From NCBI GenBank assembly GCA_900764955.1, contig CAAFPY010000004.1, positions 1 through 64,000 on the forward strand: 64,000 nucleotides of DNA, in the 5' to 3' direction. How positions within the stretch are numbered: the first letter of the stretch is position 1; each line of letters begins with the position of its first letter. The notes beneath the pieces were generated by a model. The model was not told the origin of the DNA, ran no database searches, and saw only the letters and a list, made by a program, of their open reading frames with translations. Origin of the DNA: an uncultured Collinsella sp. GTDB taxonomy: Bacteria; Actinomycetota; Coriobacteriia; Coriobacteriales; Coriobacteriaceae. Positions 1 to 8,130 of the stretch are shown piece by piece. The position numbers and the translations under genes are program-made.

Positions 1-1
1 A

Positions 2-1195
2 CCCGGGGCCCGGAGTCTCGCCGAGAGCTGCCCCAACGACGATGCCGTGCTCACCTGTGCCGTCAGGTCGGGCGCAAAGGCAATCCATCCCGGCTATGGC
101 TTCTTTTCCGAAAAGGCGAGCTTTGTGCGCGATTGCGACAAGTACGGTCTGGCGTTTGTCGGTCCTTCGGCCGAGGTTATCGACCGTATGGGCGACAAAG
201 ATGCGGCGCGCCGAACGGCTGCCGCTGCGGGCGTGCCCATCGTGCCGGGCTGCGATTTGCTCAAAAGCCCCGAGGAGGCGACGGCAGAGGCCGAGCGCAT
301 CGGCTGCCCGGTGCTCATCAAGGCTCGTGCGGGCGGTGGCGGCCGTGGCATTCGCAAGGTAGAGCGCGTGGAAGATGCGGCGAAGGCCTTCATCGAGGCG
401 CGTGCCGAGGGCGAGGCCGTTTTTGGCGACGGTGAGTGCTACATGGAAAAGTTCGTGGCGCCGGCGCATCACGTTGAGGTGCAGATTATGGCCGACAAAC
501 AGGGCCATGTGTTTTCGCTCGGCGAGCGCGAGTGCTCGGTGCAGCGCCGCAACCAAAAGCTGGTCGAGGAGAGTCCCGCACCGTGTCTTGACGGGCACGA
601 CGAGATTCGTGCACGCATGCACAAGGCTGCGCGCGATTTGGCTCGTGCCGTCGGCTACGAAGGAGCCGGTACCATCGAGTTTTTGTACTCGGACGACGGC
701 AATTTCTACTTTATGGAAATGAACACGCGCCTACAGGTGGAACATCCGGTCACGGAGTTTGTGGCCGATACCGATCTGGTCAAGTGGCAGCTGCGCGTGG
801 CTGCCGGCCAGCCCTTGCCGTTTGAGCAGGAGGACGTACCGCTCCGCAACCATGCCATGGAATGCCGCATCAATGCCGAGACGCCGGACTTCCTTCCGTC
901 GTGCGGAACGATCACCACGCTGCGTGTACCGGGCGGTCCGCGCGTGCGCTGGGACTCGGCCATGTTTACCGGTGCTGCCGTTCCGCCGTACTACGACTCC
1001 ATGCTCGGCAAGCTCATCGTGTGCGCACCTACGCGCGACGGCGCCATTCGCAAGATGCGCTCGGCCTTGGGCGAGCTCGTGATTGAGGGCGTGAGCGAAA
1101 ACAGTGAGCTTCAGCTCGACGTGCTGGCAAACGACGAGTTCTTGTCAGGCATGTATCACACCGATCTGATGGGGCATCTCTATGCTGATGAATAG
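2..1195 (+). CDS. accC: Acetyl-CoA carboxylase, biotin carboxylase subunit (5' end cut off)
   Basis: The protein carries out ATP-dependent carboxylation of biotin on the carrier protein, the first half-reaction of malonyl-CoA synthesis in the cytoplasm. The frame is open to the window edge and reads into the family motif AIHPGYGFFSEKA, so the GTG at 47 is internal and the true start lies before base 1. The ATP-grasp glycine-rich loop (KARAGGGGRGIRK) and the catalytic block FMEMNTRLQVEHPVTE are intact, followed by the C-terminal domain. About 397 codons are visible of a usual 445-450. The last 14 bases overlap the start of the carboxyltransferase gene, indicating translational coupling. The carrier protein gene accB is probably upstream, outside the window. 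Confidence 0.95.
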   Translation, partial: PGARSLAESCPNDDAVLTCAVRSGAKAIHPGYGFFSEKASFVRDCDKYGLAFVGPSAEVIDRMGDKDAARRTAAAAGVPIVPGCDLLKSPEEATAEAERIGCPVLIKARAGGGGRGIRKVERVEDAAKAFIEARAEGEAVFGDGECYMEKFVAPAHHVEVQIMADKQGHVFSLGERECSVQRRNQKLVEESPAPCLDGHDEIRARMHKAARDLARAVGYEGAGTIEFLYSDDGNFYFMEMNTRLQVEHPVTEFVADTDLVKWQLRVAAGQPLPFEQEDVPLRNHAMECRINAETPDFLPSCGTITTLRVPGGPRVRWDSAMFTGAAVPPYYDSMLGKLIVCAPTRDGAIRKMRSALGELVIEGVSENSELQLDVLANDEFLSGMYHTDLMGHLYADE

Positions 1196-2906
1196 AAAAG
1201 CGAAGACGGTCAATGTCCTTGAGGGGCCGATAACCGAGTCGTGTGCCGAGTTTCCCGCGCGTCACGTGTTTATCAAGTGCCCGGAGTGCCGCCGCGTGAT
1301 CGATGAGGCGCGTCTGCGCGACAACCTCGAGGTCTGCCCTCGTTGCGGTAAGCACTTTCGTGTGAGCGGTCGCGCGCGCCTGCGCATGACGGTCGACGCG
1401 GGCACATTTGAGGAATGGGATGCCAATCTGGCATCGGAGGATTTCCTCTCGTTTCCCGGCTATGCCGATAAGCTTAAGGCCGCTGGTGAGCGCTCAGGCG
1501 AGCATGATGCCGTCGTGTGCGGCAGGGGCAAGGTCTGCGGCTGCGATACTGCGGTCTTCTTTATGGACGCCAGCTTTATGATGGGCTCGATGGGCTCCGT
1601 GGTGGGCGAGAAGATCTGTCGCGTCTTTGAGCGCGCGGCCGAGCTGGGGCTGCCGGTTGTTGGCTTTACCGTGTCGGGCGGCGCCCGCATGCAAGAGGGC
1701 GTGACTTCGCTCATGCAGATGGCCAAGATCTCTGCAGCCGTTAGGCGGCATAGCGAGGCAGGCGGTCTGTACATCACGGTGCTCACCGATCCCACGACCG
1801 GCGGCGTGACTGCGAGCTTTGCCATGGAGGGCGACATCATCTTGGCCGAGCCCGATGCCCTGACGGCGTTTGCCGGCCCGCGCGTGATCGAGCAGAACAT
1901 GCACAAGCGCCTGCCCAAGGGATTCCAGCGCTCCGAGTTTTTGCTGGAGCACGGCTTTTGCGATGCGGTCGTTCCGCGTGGCGAGATCGCGCTTGCGGTG
2001 GGCGAGCTGCTGGCGTTGCACGAGGGGCACGCGCCTGGCCTGGGCGCGCCGCACGAGATCGTGCATACGGGTCGCCGCGGCAAAAAGCTGGGACATCTGT
2101 TTAAGCGCACGCCCGCACCAAAGACGGCGCTCGAGATTGTCAAGCAGACCCGCTCGGCAGACCGTGCCACGGCGGGCGAGATGATCTTGCTGGGGCTGGA
2201 TGGATTTGTGGAGCTGCATGGCGACCGTTATTTTGGCGACGATGCCGCCGTGGTGGGTGGTATTGGCTGGAAAGACGGACGCCCCGTGACGGTTATCGCC
2301 ATCGAGCGCGGCACCACGACCAAGGAGCGCATGCACCGCAACTTTGGTATGGCGCATCCCGAGGGCTACCGCAAAGCACGGCGTCTGATGCGTCAAGCCG
2401 AAAAGTTTGGTCGTCCGGTGCTGTGTCTGGTTGATACCTCGGGCGCGTTTTGCGGCATTGGTGCCGAGGAGCGCGGCCAGGGCGAGGCGATCGCCCAAAA
2501 CCTCATGGAGATGAGCGGTCTTAAGACGCCGGTCGTATCCGTGGTGACGGGGGAGGGCGGCTCCGGCGGCGCGCTGGCGCTGTCTGTTGCCGACCGCATT
2601 CTTATGCTCTCGAGCTCTGCCTATTCGGTGGTAAGTCCCGAGGCCTGCGCATCGATCCTGTGGAAGGACACCGATCGCGCAGAGGAGGCCGCTGAGGCGT
2701 TGAAGCTCACGGCCCCCGACCTGCTATCGCTGGGCATTATCGATGGCATCGTTAAAGACGAAGGGTTGTCGCACGAGGAGATCGCCGACGCCGTGATGTC
2801 CGCAGCGTTCGCGGCTTTCGACAAGCTGGGTGCGCTCGATGCCGATGAGCTCACCAATCTTCGCTATGAAAAATACCGAGCGATCGGTCAGTATCGCGCA
2901 ATGTGA
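1182..2906 (+). CDS. accDA: Fused acetyl-CoA carboxylase carboxyltransferase (AccD-AccA)
   Basis: This subunit transfers the carboxyl group from carboxybiotin to acetyl-CoA. It is a single 574-residue chain. The N-terminal half is beta-subunit (AccD)-like, with a four-cysteine zinc ribbon (CPEC ... CPRC, about residues 34-56) and the crotonase-type block GGARMQEGVTSLMQMAK. From about residue 295 it is alpha-subunit (AccA)-like (LHGDRYFGDDAAVVGGIG, VDTSGAFCGIGAEERGQGEA, GEGGSGGALAL). In most bacteria these are two genes. The fusion looks genuine because there is no stop or frame break in the linker (about residues 270-300). It starts at ATG 1182 inside accC; ATG 1188 is an alternative. A hairpin terminator follows 10 bases after the stop, so this is the operon's last gene. 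Confidence 0.95.
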   Translation: MLMNRKAKTVNVLEGPITESCAEFPARHVFIKCPECRRVIDEARLRDNLEVCPRCGKHFRVSGRARLRMTVDAGTFEEWDANLASEDFLSFPGYADKLKAAGERSGEHDAVVCGRGKVCGCDTAVFFMDASFMMGSMGSVVGEKICRVFERAAELGLPVVGFTVSGGARMQEGVTSLMQMAKISAAVRRHSEAGGLYITVLTDPTTGGVTASFAMEGDIILAEPDALTAFAGPRVIEQNMHKRLPKGFQRSEFLLEHGFCDAVVPRGEIALAVGELLALHEGHAPGLGAPHEIVHTGRRGKKLGHLFKRTPAPKTALEIVKQTRSADRATAGEMILLGLDGFVELHGDRYFGDDAAVVGGIGWKDGRPVTVIAIERGTTTKERMHRNFGMAHPEGYRKARRLMRQAEKFGRPVLCLVDTSGAFCGIGAEERGQGEAIAQNLMEMSGLKTPVVSVVTGEGGSGGALALSVADRILMLSSSAYSVVSPEACASILWKDTDRAEEAAEALKLTAPDLLSLGIIDGIVKDEGLSHEEIADAVMSAAFAAFDKLGALDADELTNLRYEKYRAIGQYRAM

Positions 2907-2916
2907 CAAAGTGTCC

Positions 2917-2950
2917 AAGGCCGTGGCTCATGTGGGCTGCGGCCTTTTTG
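2917..2950 (+). terminator. Rho-independent terminator after accDA
   Basis: A 7-bp stem AAGGCCG/CGGCCTT (2917-2923 and 2940-2946) is followed by a T run to 2949, directly behind the accDA stop codon. Confidence 0.8.
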
Positions 2951-2980
2951 TATCTTGTGGATAAAGTGGCTACACTACAA
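2946..2980 (+). promoter_or_regulatory. Candidate sigma-70 promoter for the CDF transporter
   Basis: TTGTAT and TACACT are separated by 17 bases just downstream of the accDA terminator and about 50 bases before the transporter start. The -35 overlaps the terminator T tract. This is motif reading only. Confidence 0.4.
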
Positions 2981-3030
2981 TCCGGTTACGCAATGGATCT
3001 ATATGGATAACGCCATGGGGGCTGATAAAG

Positions 3031-4185
3031 ATGGTCGAATGGATTGTTCGTCGTGCGCAGGGTGACCGTGCGCGCGTGGGTACGCTGACGGGCATGGTGT
3101 GCATTCTCGCCAATGTGGCACTTTGCGCTGCGAAAGGTGCTATCGGAGTGGTGTCAGGCTCGGTTTCGATCGTAGCGGACGCCATGAACAACCTTTCCGA
3201 TGCCAGTTCGAACATCGTGAGCGTTTTGGGCTTTAAGCTGGCGAGCAAGCCCGCCGACCCCGAGCATCCTTACGGCCATGGTCGTTACGAGTATCTTTCG
3301 GGTCTGGTCGTGGCGGCCCTCGTACTGCTTATCGGCGTTGAGCTCGTTAAGTCCTCGGCAGAGAGAATTATCCATCCCGAACCCGTCGAGTTCTCGCTTG
3401 CCCTGGTTGCGGTTCTTGTGCTGTCGATGGTCGTAAAGCTGTGGATGGCGGCGCTTAACCAAAAGCTCGGCGACCGCATTGAGTCCGAAACGCTGCACGC
3501 GACCGCGCAGGACTCTAAAAACGACGTCCTTGCCACGGGTGCCGTATTGATCTGTGCAATTGTTTCGCAGGTGACGCATGTAAATCTTGATGCTTGGGTT
3601 GGACTTGCCGTTGGCGCCTATATTGGCTGGAGCGGGTTTGATCTGATTCGTGATACGGTGAGTCCGCTGTTGGGCCAGGCTCCCGATCCAAAACTGGTCA
3701 AGCACATCCGGGACAAGATCATGAGCTACCCGGGTGTTTTGGGCGTTCACGACTTAATGGTCCATGACTACGGCCCGGGCAGGAAGTTCGCAAGCGCTCA
3801 TGCCGAGATGGCGGCCGAAGCCGATCCGCTGGAGAGTCATGACACGCTCGACAACATTGAGCAGGCGTTTAGGAAAGATGACGGCATGATCGTCACGCTT
3901 CATTACGACCCCATCGTGACCGACGATCCAAAGGTGGCAGATATGCGCCTCCGCATCAACGCGATGGCCAAACAGATCGACGGCCGTATTTCGATCCACG
4001 ACCTGCGCTGCGTGCCGGGCCCTACGCACACTAACGTGATTTTTGACTGCGTGCGTCCTTCGGATTTAACGATGGGCGCCGATGACCTTAGGCGCACGCT
4101 GGCGCAGCAGGTGGAGTCCGAATATCCCAAGTCGATAGCCAAGATTACGGTCGATGAAGACTACGTCGGCGCGGCACGCGAGTAG
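3031..4185 (+). CDS. Cation diffusion facilitator (CDF) family divalent metal exporter
   Basis: A 384-residue membrane protein of the CDF/FieF-CzcD family, which exports Zn2+, Fe2+, Mn2+ or similar ions in exchange for protons. The N-terminal two thirds are hydrophobic helices. Family metal ligands are visible: DAMNNLSDASSN in TM2, HPYGHGRYE after TM2, and HATAQDSKNDVL in TM5. The C-terminal about 180 residues are soluble, longer than in FieF, and contain HDLMVHDYGPG, HAEM and HYDP, typical of the dimerising metal-sensing domain. The start at 3031 has only a weak upstream GGGGG. The gene is alone, with its own promoter and no recognised metal sensor next to it, so the metal cannot be named. 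Confidence 0.88.
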   Translation: MVEWIVRRAQGDRARVGTLTGMVCILANVALCAAKGAIGVVSGSVSIVADAMNNLSDASSNIVSVLGFKLASKPADPEHPYGHGRYEYLSGLVVAALVLLIGVELVKSSAERIIHPEPVEFSLALVAVLVLSMVVKLWMAALNQKLGDRIESETLHATAQDSKNDVLATGAVLICAIVSQVTHVNLDAWVGLAVGAYIGWSGFDLIRDTVSPLLGQAPDPKLVKHIRDKIMSYPGVLGVHDLMVHDYGPGRKFASAHAEMAAEADPLESHDTLDNIEQAFRKDDGMIVTLHYDPIVTDDPKVADMRLRINAMAKQIDGRISIHDLRCVPGPTHTNVIFDCVRPSDLTMGADDLRRTLAQQVESEYPKSIAKITVDEDYVGAARE

Positions 4186-4224
4186 GGCTGTATCGCTAGG
4201 GCCATTCGCGCAAAAGGGGAGACC

Positions 4225-4845
4225 ATGAAGAAACTGTATCTGCTCCGTCACGGTCAGACGGAGTTCAATGTCAAAAAGCTCGTCCAGGGCCGCTGCGATT
4301 CACCGCTAACGGACTTGGGCCGTCAGCAGGCCGCAAAGGCCGCCGCATGGCTTAAAGCCCGCGACGTCACCCCCGACAAGGTAGTCTCGTCTCCTTTAAG
4401 CCGAGCCATGGCCACGGCTCGGCTCGTCGCAGGCGAGCTCCTCGGCCCGGACGCCGCCGTCGAGCCCTGCGAAGGCATCATCGAACGCTGCTATGGCTCC
4501 TTTGAAGGGGGCCCGCACGACGCACTGCCTACCGACGTCTGGGATCCGGGCGAGGACTTAATCCCCTTCGGAGGGGAAGGAAGTCAGGCGCTGCAAGAGC
4601 GTATGGTAAGCACGCTCGCTAATCTCATGAGCGCCGATGATGTTGAAACCGTCCTGGCAGTAAGCCACGGCAGCGCCAGCCGCCAATTCATCAAAGCCGC
4701 CGCCCCAGAGGGCTTCGAACTCCCAGCAAAGCTCCCCAACTGCGCCATCATGATCTTTGATTTTGAGGATTCGCAAGAAGAATGCGACACGTCCCAATGT
4801 AAGTTCACCTTGCAGCAGATCATCGATCCTCAACAAAGTCTTTAG
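4225..4845 (+). CDS. Histidine phosphatase family protein (phosphoglycerate mutase-like)
   Basis: A 206-residue cytoplasmic enzyme of the branch-1 histidine phosphatase family. The N-terminal signature LYLLRHGQTEFN carries the phosphorylated histidine, and AVSHGSASRQFIKAA near residues 148-162 carries the second catalytic histidine. Substrate cannot be read from sequence; relatives are phosphatases of sugar phosphates or nucleotides as well as mutases. The RBS AAAAGGGGAG lies 9 bases before the ATG. A decayed copy of this gene's 3' half plus its downstream flank is present near 16243-16436, so this locus has been duplicated. Confidence 0.85.
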   Translation: MKKLYLLRHGQTEFNVKKLVQGRCDSPLTDLGRQQAAKAAAWLKARDVTPDKVVSSPLSRAMATARLVAGELLGPDAAVEPCEGIIERCYGSFEGGPHDALPTDVWDPGEDLIPFGGEGSQALQERMVSTLANLMSADDVETVLAVSHGSASRQFIKAAAPEGFELPAKLPNCAIMIFDFEDSQEECDTSQCKFTLQQIIDPQQSL

Positions 4846-4891
4846 CCTGAGCGAGCAGAGTTAAGCAGGCATCAACGTGTCGTCTCCCGAG
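4831..4891 (+). repeat. 61-bp dispersed repeat, copy 1
   Basis: The segment spanning the end of the histidine phosphatase gene and the first codons of the AgaS remnant recurs at 16376-16436 with about two mismatches. Both copies continue upstream into phosphatase sequence, showing a segmental duplication. Confidence 0.85.
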
Positions 4892-5104
4892 CTTTGGCTT
4901 GACACGCTGAACATCTACAAGGATAACCTTGAGGCCGTCGAGGCGTTCCTGGCCGACGCCCGCGCCATGGGCGACGGTCGCCTCAATGTGGTGCTCACCG
5001 GTGCCGGCACCTCCGATTACGTGGGTGAGGTTGTCGTCCTCAACCCCGACCTATCCCTCGTCGAGACCTATCTCGGTGGCGAGAGCGTCTACACTGAGAA
5101 GTAG
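4877..5104 (+). pseudogene. Remnant of an AgaS-type SIS-domain sugar isomerase/deaminase
   Basis: The 75-codon frame from GTG 4877 begins SSPELWLDTLNIYKDN and reaches LTGAGTSDYVGEVV, which matches the beginning of AgaS-type ketose/aldose isomerases (SIS fold, sugar-phosphate binding Ser/Thr loop). After about residue 54 it switches to an unrelated 20-residue tail ending GGESVYTEK and stops. The family is usually about 370-390 residues, so most of the enzyme is missing, consistent with an internal deletion. It lies just upstream of two AgaR-like DeoR regulators and a PTS/sulfatase operon, which suggests that the locus once handled an amino sugar. It is unlikely to be functional. Confidence 0.65.
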
Positions 5105-5139
5105 CTGCTGACCTATTTGCGATTTGATGCGAATAATGA

Positions 5140-5175
5140 GACCCCGATTCGGCTTTATCGAATCGGGGTCTTTGC
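5140..5175. terminator. Strong terminator between convergent genes
   Basis: A 12-bp perfect stem GACCCCGATTCG/CGAATCGGGGTC (5140-5151 and 5159-5170) is followed by TTTGCT on the plus strand. It sits between the AgaS remnant (+) and the DeoR gene (-) and may serve both. Confidence 0.85.
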
Positions 5176-5203
5176 TGTGGTGTCCAGCTAAATCAAAACA
5201 GGC

Positions 5204-5965
5204 CTATTCTGCGACGATGATGCGAGTTGATTCGAGAACCATGGAACGCTGTTTGTCGTTGACATTTGCATCGGTGATGAGTGCGTCCATTTGATCGAGA
5301 TTGAAGAAGCCGAAGAAGTCCATCTGTCCGATCTTGCTTGAATCGCAGACAAGGTAACGCTTGGCGGCGCGATCGCAAGCGAGCGCCTGTAAGCGTCCTT
5401 CCTCAAGGTTAGAACAGGAGATGGATTGGGCGAGTACGCCGTTGGTGCCGATAAAGCAAGTGTCGATACCGAGCGGGGCGAGAGCATCTTCGGCGATGGG
5501 CCCGACGAAAGAACCCGATCGTTTGCGATACTGTCCTCCCAGGGCCCAGATCTCCACATCGTTACGCGTCTGGAGCATGTTCAGCACGATGATGCTGTTT
5601 GTGATGACGCGCAGCCGCATGCGCGGCAGCGCACGGGCGATGAGAGCGCAAGTCGAACCGGGTCCGAGGAAGATGGTGTCGCGCTCTCTGATGAGGTTGA
5701 CAGCGGTGCGTGCGATATGCTCTTTTTCAGGGGAGCGGATTGAGAGCTTTTCAAAAAACGGGACCTCTTCGGCAATGGGGGAGCCGCTTGAAAGTCGGAT
5801 GCCACCGTACTCGCGGATGACGCCAGCGCGTCGCGAGAGCTCATCGAAGTCTCTTCGAGCGGTCATTTCAGATATACCAAAGATTGTTGCGGCTTGGGCA
5901 ACAGTGACCATTCCGCGCTGAGCGCACAGCTCAAGTAATTGTTCGTGACGTTCGGGTTTAAGCAT
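5204..5965 (-). CDS. DeoR-family transcriptional regulator
   Basis: A 253-residue cytoplasmic DNA-binding protein. The N-terminal winged HTH (ERHEQLLELCAQRGMVTVAQ ... SEMTARRDFDELSRRAGV) is followed by the sugar-phosphate-sensing DeoRC domain (DTIFLGPGSTCALIARAL; ITNSIIVLNML; IDTCFIGTNGV). DeoR proteins of this type are usually repressors released by a phosphorylated sugar. It lies 15 bases downstream of a second DeoR gene on the same strand, so the two are probably co-transcribed, and both are divergent from the PTS/sulfatase operon. Two tandem, related but non-identical DeoR regulators suggest they respond to different intermediates or act on each other. Confidence 0.9.
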   Translation of the reverse strand: MLKPERHEQLLELCAQRGMVTVAQAATIFGISEMTARRDFDELSRRAGVIREYGGIRLSSGSPIAEEVPFFEKLSIRSPEKEHIARTAVNLIRERDTIFLGPGSTCALIARALPRMRLRVITNSIIVLNMLQTRNDVEIWALGGQYRKRSGSFVGPIAEDALAPLGIDTCFIGTNGVLAQSISCSNLEEGRLQALACDRAAKRYLVCDSSKIGQMDFFGFFNLDQMDALITDANVNDKQRSMVLESTRIIVAE

Positions 5966-5980
5966 GGCTTGCCAATTGGA

Positions 5981-6745
5981 TTATGCGGTAATGACGGAGG
6001 TATAGGCGCGGAGGGCCTCGATGGTCCGGGGGTCTGCGTCCTCGTTAATGAATGCCGCGGTCATATCCTCCAGTGTGGTGAAAAGGCAGAAGTCGCGCCT
6101 TCCGACTTTTTCAGCATCTACAACAAGATAACGCTCCTGAGCTCGAGAAAGAGCGTCTGAGAGGACCATGGCTGCATCGGGACGAGAGCCAAAGACCTCG
6201 TTTCCAAAAATACCGGTTGCCGAGACGTAGGCCTTGGGAGCGGATAGACCGTAGGGGCCGCGGCCGTTGTATGGCATGGTGAAAACTCGCGTGTCGTGAC
6301 GCATCATGCCACCAACAAAGAATAGATCTATATGTGGATTGTCGGCTAGCAGGTTCAGCACGGGAAGACTGTTGGTGACGACGCGTATGTCCTCCTGGGG
6401 CAAATACGAACACATGAGCTCGAGAGTGGAGCCTCCACCGAGAAAGATCGTATCGCCGGCTGAGACGGTTTGGGCGGCGGCTATAGCAGCGGCACGTTTC
6501 TGATCAACTTGAAAACGACGTTTCTCCTCATGCGGGGTCAAACGTGAAAGGGCTGTTCCGTGGGCGGAGTGTGGAAGCTGAGCCCCTCCGTGTACGCGCA
6601 CAAGAAGGCCCTTGTCGGCAAGCTCGGCCAGGTCACGCCTGATGGTCATATCCGAAACAGATAGGGTATTAGATATCTCGTTTACCGATACCGAATGATG
6701 TTGATCGAGCAAGTCGAGAATGGCCTGCTGGCGTTCGGATTTCAT
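5981..6745 (-). CDS. DeoR-family transcriptional regulator, first gene of the divergent pair
   Basis: The N-terminal HTH (MKSERQQAILDLLDQHHSVSVNEI ... SVSDMTIRRDLAELADKGL) and the C-terminal effector domain (DTIFLGGGSTLELMCSYL; VTNSLPVLNLLADN; FFVGG) identify a DeoR repressor. I place the start at 6745 rather than 6763 because GAGGGAG lies 9 bases before that ATG and the protein then begins exactly at the family's HTH. It is transcribed away from the PTS operon. The roughly 250-base divergent region holds AACGAACA-type motifs close to this gene and the nine-base tandem array next to the PTS gene, the natural targets for this regulator. Confidence 0.9.
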   Translation of the reverse strand: MKSERQQAILDLLDQHHSVSVNEISNTLSVSDMTIRRDLAELADKGLLVRVHGGAQLPHSAHGTALSRLTPHEEKRRFQVDQKRAAAIAAAQTVSAGDTIFLGGGSTLELMCSYLPQEDIRVVTNSLPVLNLLADNPHIDLFFVGGMMRHDTRVFTMPYNGRGPYGLSAPKAYVSATGIFGNEVFGSRPDAAMVLSDALSRAQERYLVVDAEKVGRRDFCLFTTLEDMTAAFINEDADPRTIEALRAYTSVITA

Positions 6746-6769
6746 GAGTGCCGACTCCCTCATCGAGCG

Positions 6770-6830
6770 TTTGTTCTTATTTCAATGTAAACGAACAACA
6801 TAAATAAACGCAAACCGTTCACGAAGGCAC
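6770..6830. promoter_or_regulatory. Probable DeoR operator near the regulator gene
   Basis: CGTTTGTTC and AAACGAACA occur in opposite orientation about 20 bases apart just upstream of the regulator gene, and share the AACGAACA core with the tandem array at 6936-6989. Autoregulation is inferred. Confidence 0.45.
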
Positions 6831-6935
6831 ATTACCTTTCACCGGTCAAAACATAACGCTCACGGAAAAAACCATCAAATAGGAGGTAAATAGAGCTCAT
6901 TCCAAAAATCATCTCTTGACCAATAAACAAATATA

Positions 6936-6989
6936 AACGAACAGAACGAACAGAACGAACAGAACGAACAGAACGAACAGAACGAAGAG
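6936..6989 (+). repeat. Six tandem 9-bp repeats (AACGAACAG), likely operator array
   Basis: Five perfect copies of AACGAACAG followed by AACGAAGAG run head to tail with no spacer, 27 bases before the IIA start codon. The complement contains TTCGTT, the core of several DeoR-family operators (GlpR, AgaR types). Position and core make a multi-copy repressor-binding site the best explanation. Copy number could vary by slippage. I could not fix a -35/-10 pair here with confidence, although TTGACC is present at 6916. Confidence 0.7.
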
Positions 6990-7015
6990 AATTAATAAGT
7001 ATGAAAGGACAGAAG

Positions 7016-7456
7016 ATGCGTATCGGTGTCATCCTTGCAAGTCACGGAGAGTTCGCTCAGGCCGCCCTCGGCGCCGTCGAGATGATTGCGGGCAAGCAGC
7101 CTGATGTCATCGCTCTTGGTCTCACCGCCGAGAAGAGCCTGGAGTCTTTCGAGTCCGAGATGCGCGAGGCTTACGAGACCCTCAGCGCCGAGTGCGAACT
7201 CGTCGTCACCCTATGCGACATCTACGGCGGCACCCCATTCAACGTGACTACCCGCTGCCTGCTCAACGGCATGAACATGGTTGCCTACACTGGCCTGTCC
7301 ATGCCCGTTGCGGTCGAGCTCCTGCTCACCCGCGATGGCCTCGATTCCGCCGACGCGGTCCGTGCCCAGCTCACTGCCGCTCACGCCGGGGCCCAGCAGG
7401 AGATCAAGGCTCCCGCTCCGGCCGTGGAGGCAGACGAGGACGATTTGGACCTCTAG
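7016..7456 (+). CDS. Mannose-family PTS component IIA
   Basis: The cytoplasmic phosphocarrier receives phosphate from HPr and passes it to IIB. The 146-residue protein starts MRIGVILASHGEFAQAALGA; the His in ASHGEFA is the phosphorylation site. The later VTLCDIYGGTPFN block is the family's second conserved loop. A start at 7016 is preferred over 7001 because AAAGGA sits 8 bases upstream and the protein then begins at the conserved beta strand. The last about 20 residues are an Ala/Pro-rich acidic tail, possibly a linker remnant, since in many species IIA and IIB are fused. It is first gene of an operon with IIB, IIC, IID and the sulfatase genes. Confidence 0.93.
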   Translation: MRIGVILASHGEFAQAALGAVEMIAGKQPDVIALGLTAEKSLESFESEMREAYETLSAECELVVTLCDIYGGTPFNVTTRCLLNGMNMVAYTGLSMPVAVELLLTRDGLDSADAVRAQLTAAHAGAQQEIKAPAPAVEADEDDLDL

Positions 7457-7573
7457 GCTCGTTAGCCCGTCGATTCGAGTGGCGCTCACCCGTATCCCCC
7501 GAGTGGGCGCCTCGATCGAGCAGAGCATTCGTAAACGGTACTGAAGGAACGTGCAAACGAAAAGGAGAACATC

Positions 7574-8050
7574 ATGGCACTCAAACTCGTCGACATCGAT
7601 GACCGCCTGATCCACGGTCAGGTTGCCACCACTTGGATTCCCGACTTCGGCATCGAATCGGCAATCATTGTCTCGGATAAGGTCGCCAACGACCCCGTCC
7701 AGAAGTCCGTCGCCGGCCTCGCCGCCCCCGACATCAAGGTCTCCGTCTTCGGTGTCGAGAAGTTCATTGAGGTCCTCAAGAAGACCGAGCTCAAGAAGGC
7801 CACGATGGTGCTCTTCACCAACCCCATCGACGCCCTCAAGCTGCACGAGAACGGCTTGCCGTTCGACTACCTGAACGTCTCCGGCATGCGCTTCAACGAG
7901 CAGCGTCATCGCCTGCACAAGAACATGTCCGTCACCGCCGAGGAAAAGGCCGCCTTCGAGGAGCTCATTGGCCTCGGCGTCGACTGCTGGATGCAGACCA
8001 CCACGCGCGATTCCAAGGAGCCCGTGTCCGAGCTCCTCAAGAACTACTAA
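7574..8050 (+). CDS. Mannose-family PTS component IIB
   Basis: The 158-residue protein phosphorylates the incoming sugar. The motif VDIDDRLIHGQVATTW near the N terminus holds the phosphorylated histidine. Length and overall pattern (SDKVANDPVQKSV, NPIDALKL) match the PTSIIB sorbose/mannose family. AAAGGAG lies 8 bases before the ATG. A 117-base spacer separates it from IIA, longer than other gaps in the operon and without an obvious terminator. Confidence 0.95.
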   Translation: MALKLVDIDDRLIHGQVATTWIPDFGIESAIIVSDKVANDPVQKSVAGLAAPDIKVSVFGVEKFIEVLKKTELKKATMVLFTNPIDALKLHENGLPFDYLNVSGMRFNEQRHRLHKNMSVTAEEKAAFEELIGLGVDCWMQTTTRDSKEPVSELLKNY

Positions 8051-8130
8051 GTAAGTAACCATCTCCGGGCATGTGAACCCGGGGCGTGCCCATCGGAGGG
8101 AACGATGGGCGAATAGGGAAGGAGAGGCTT

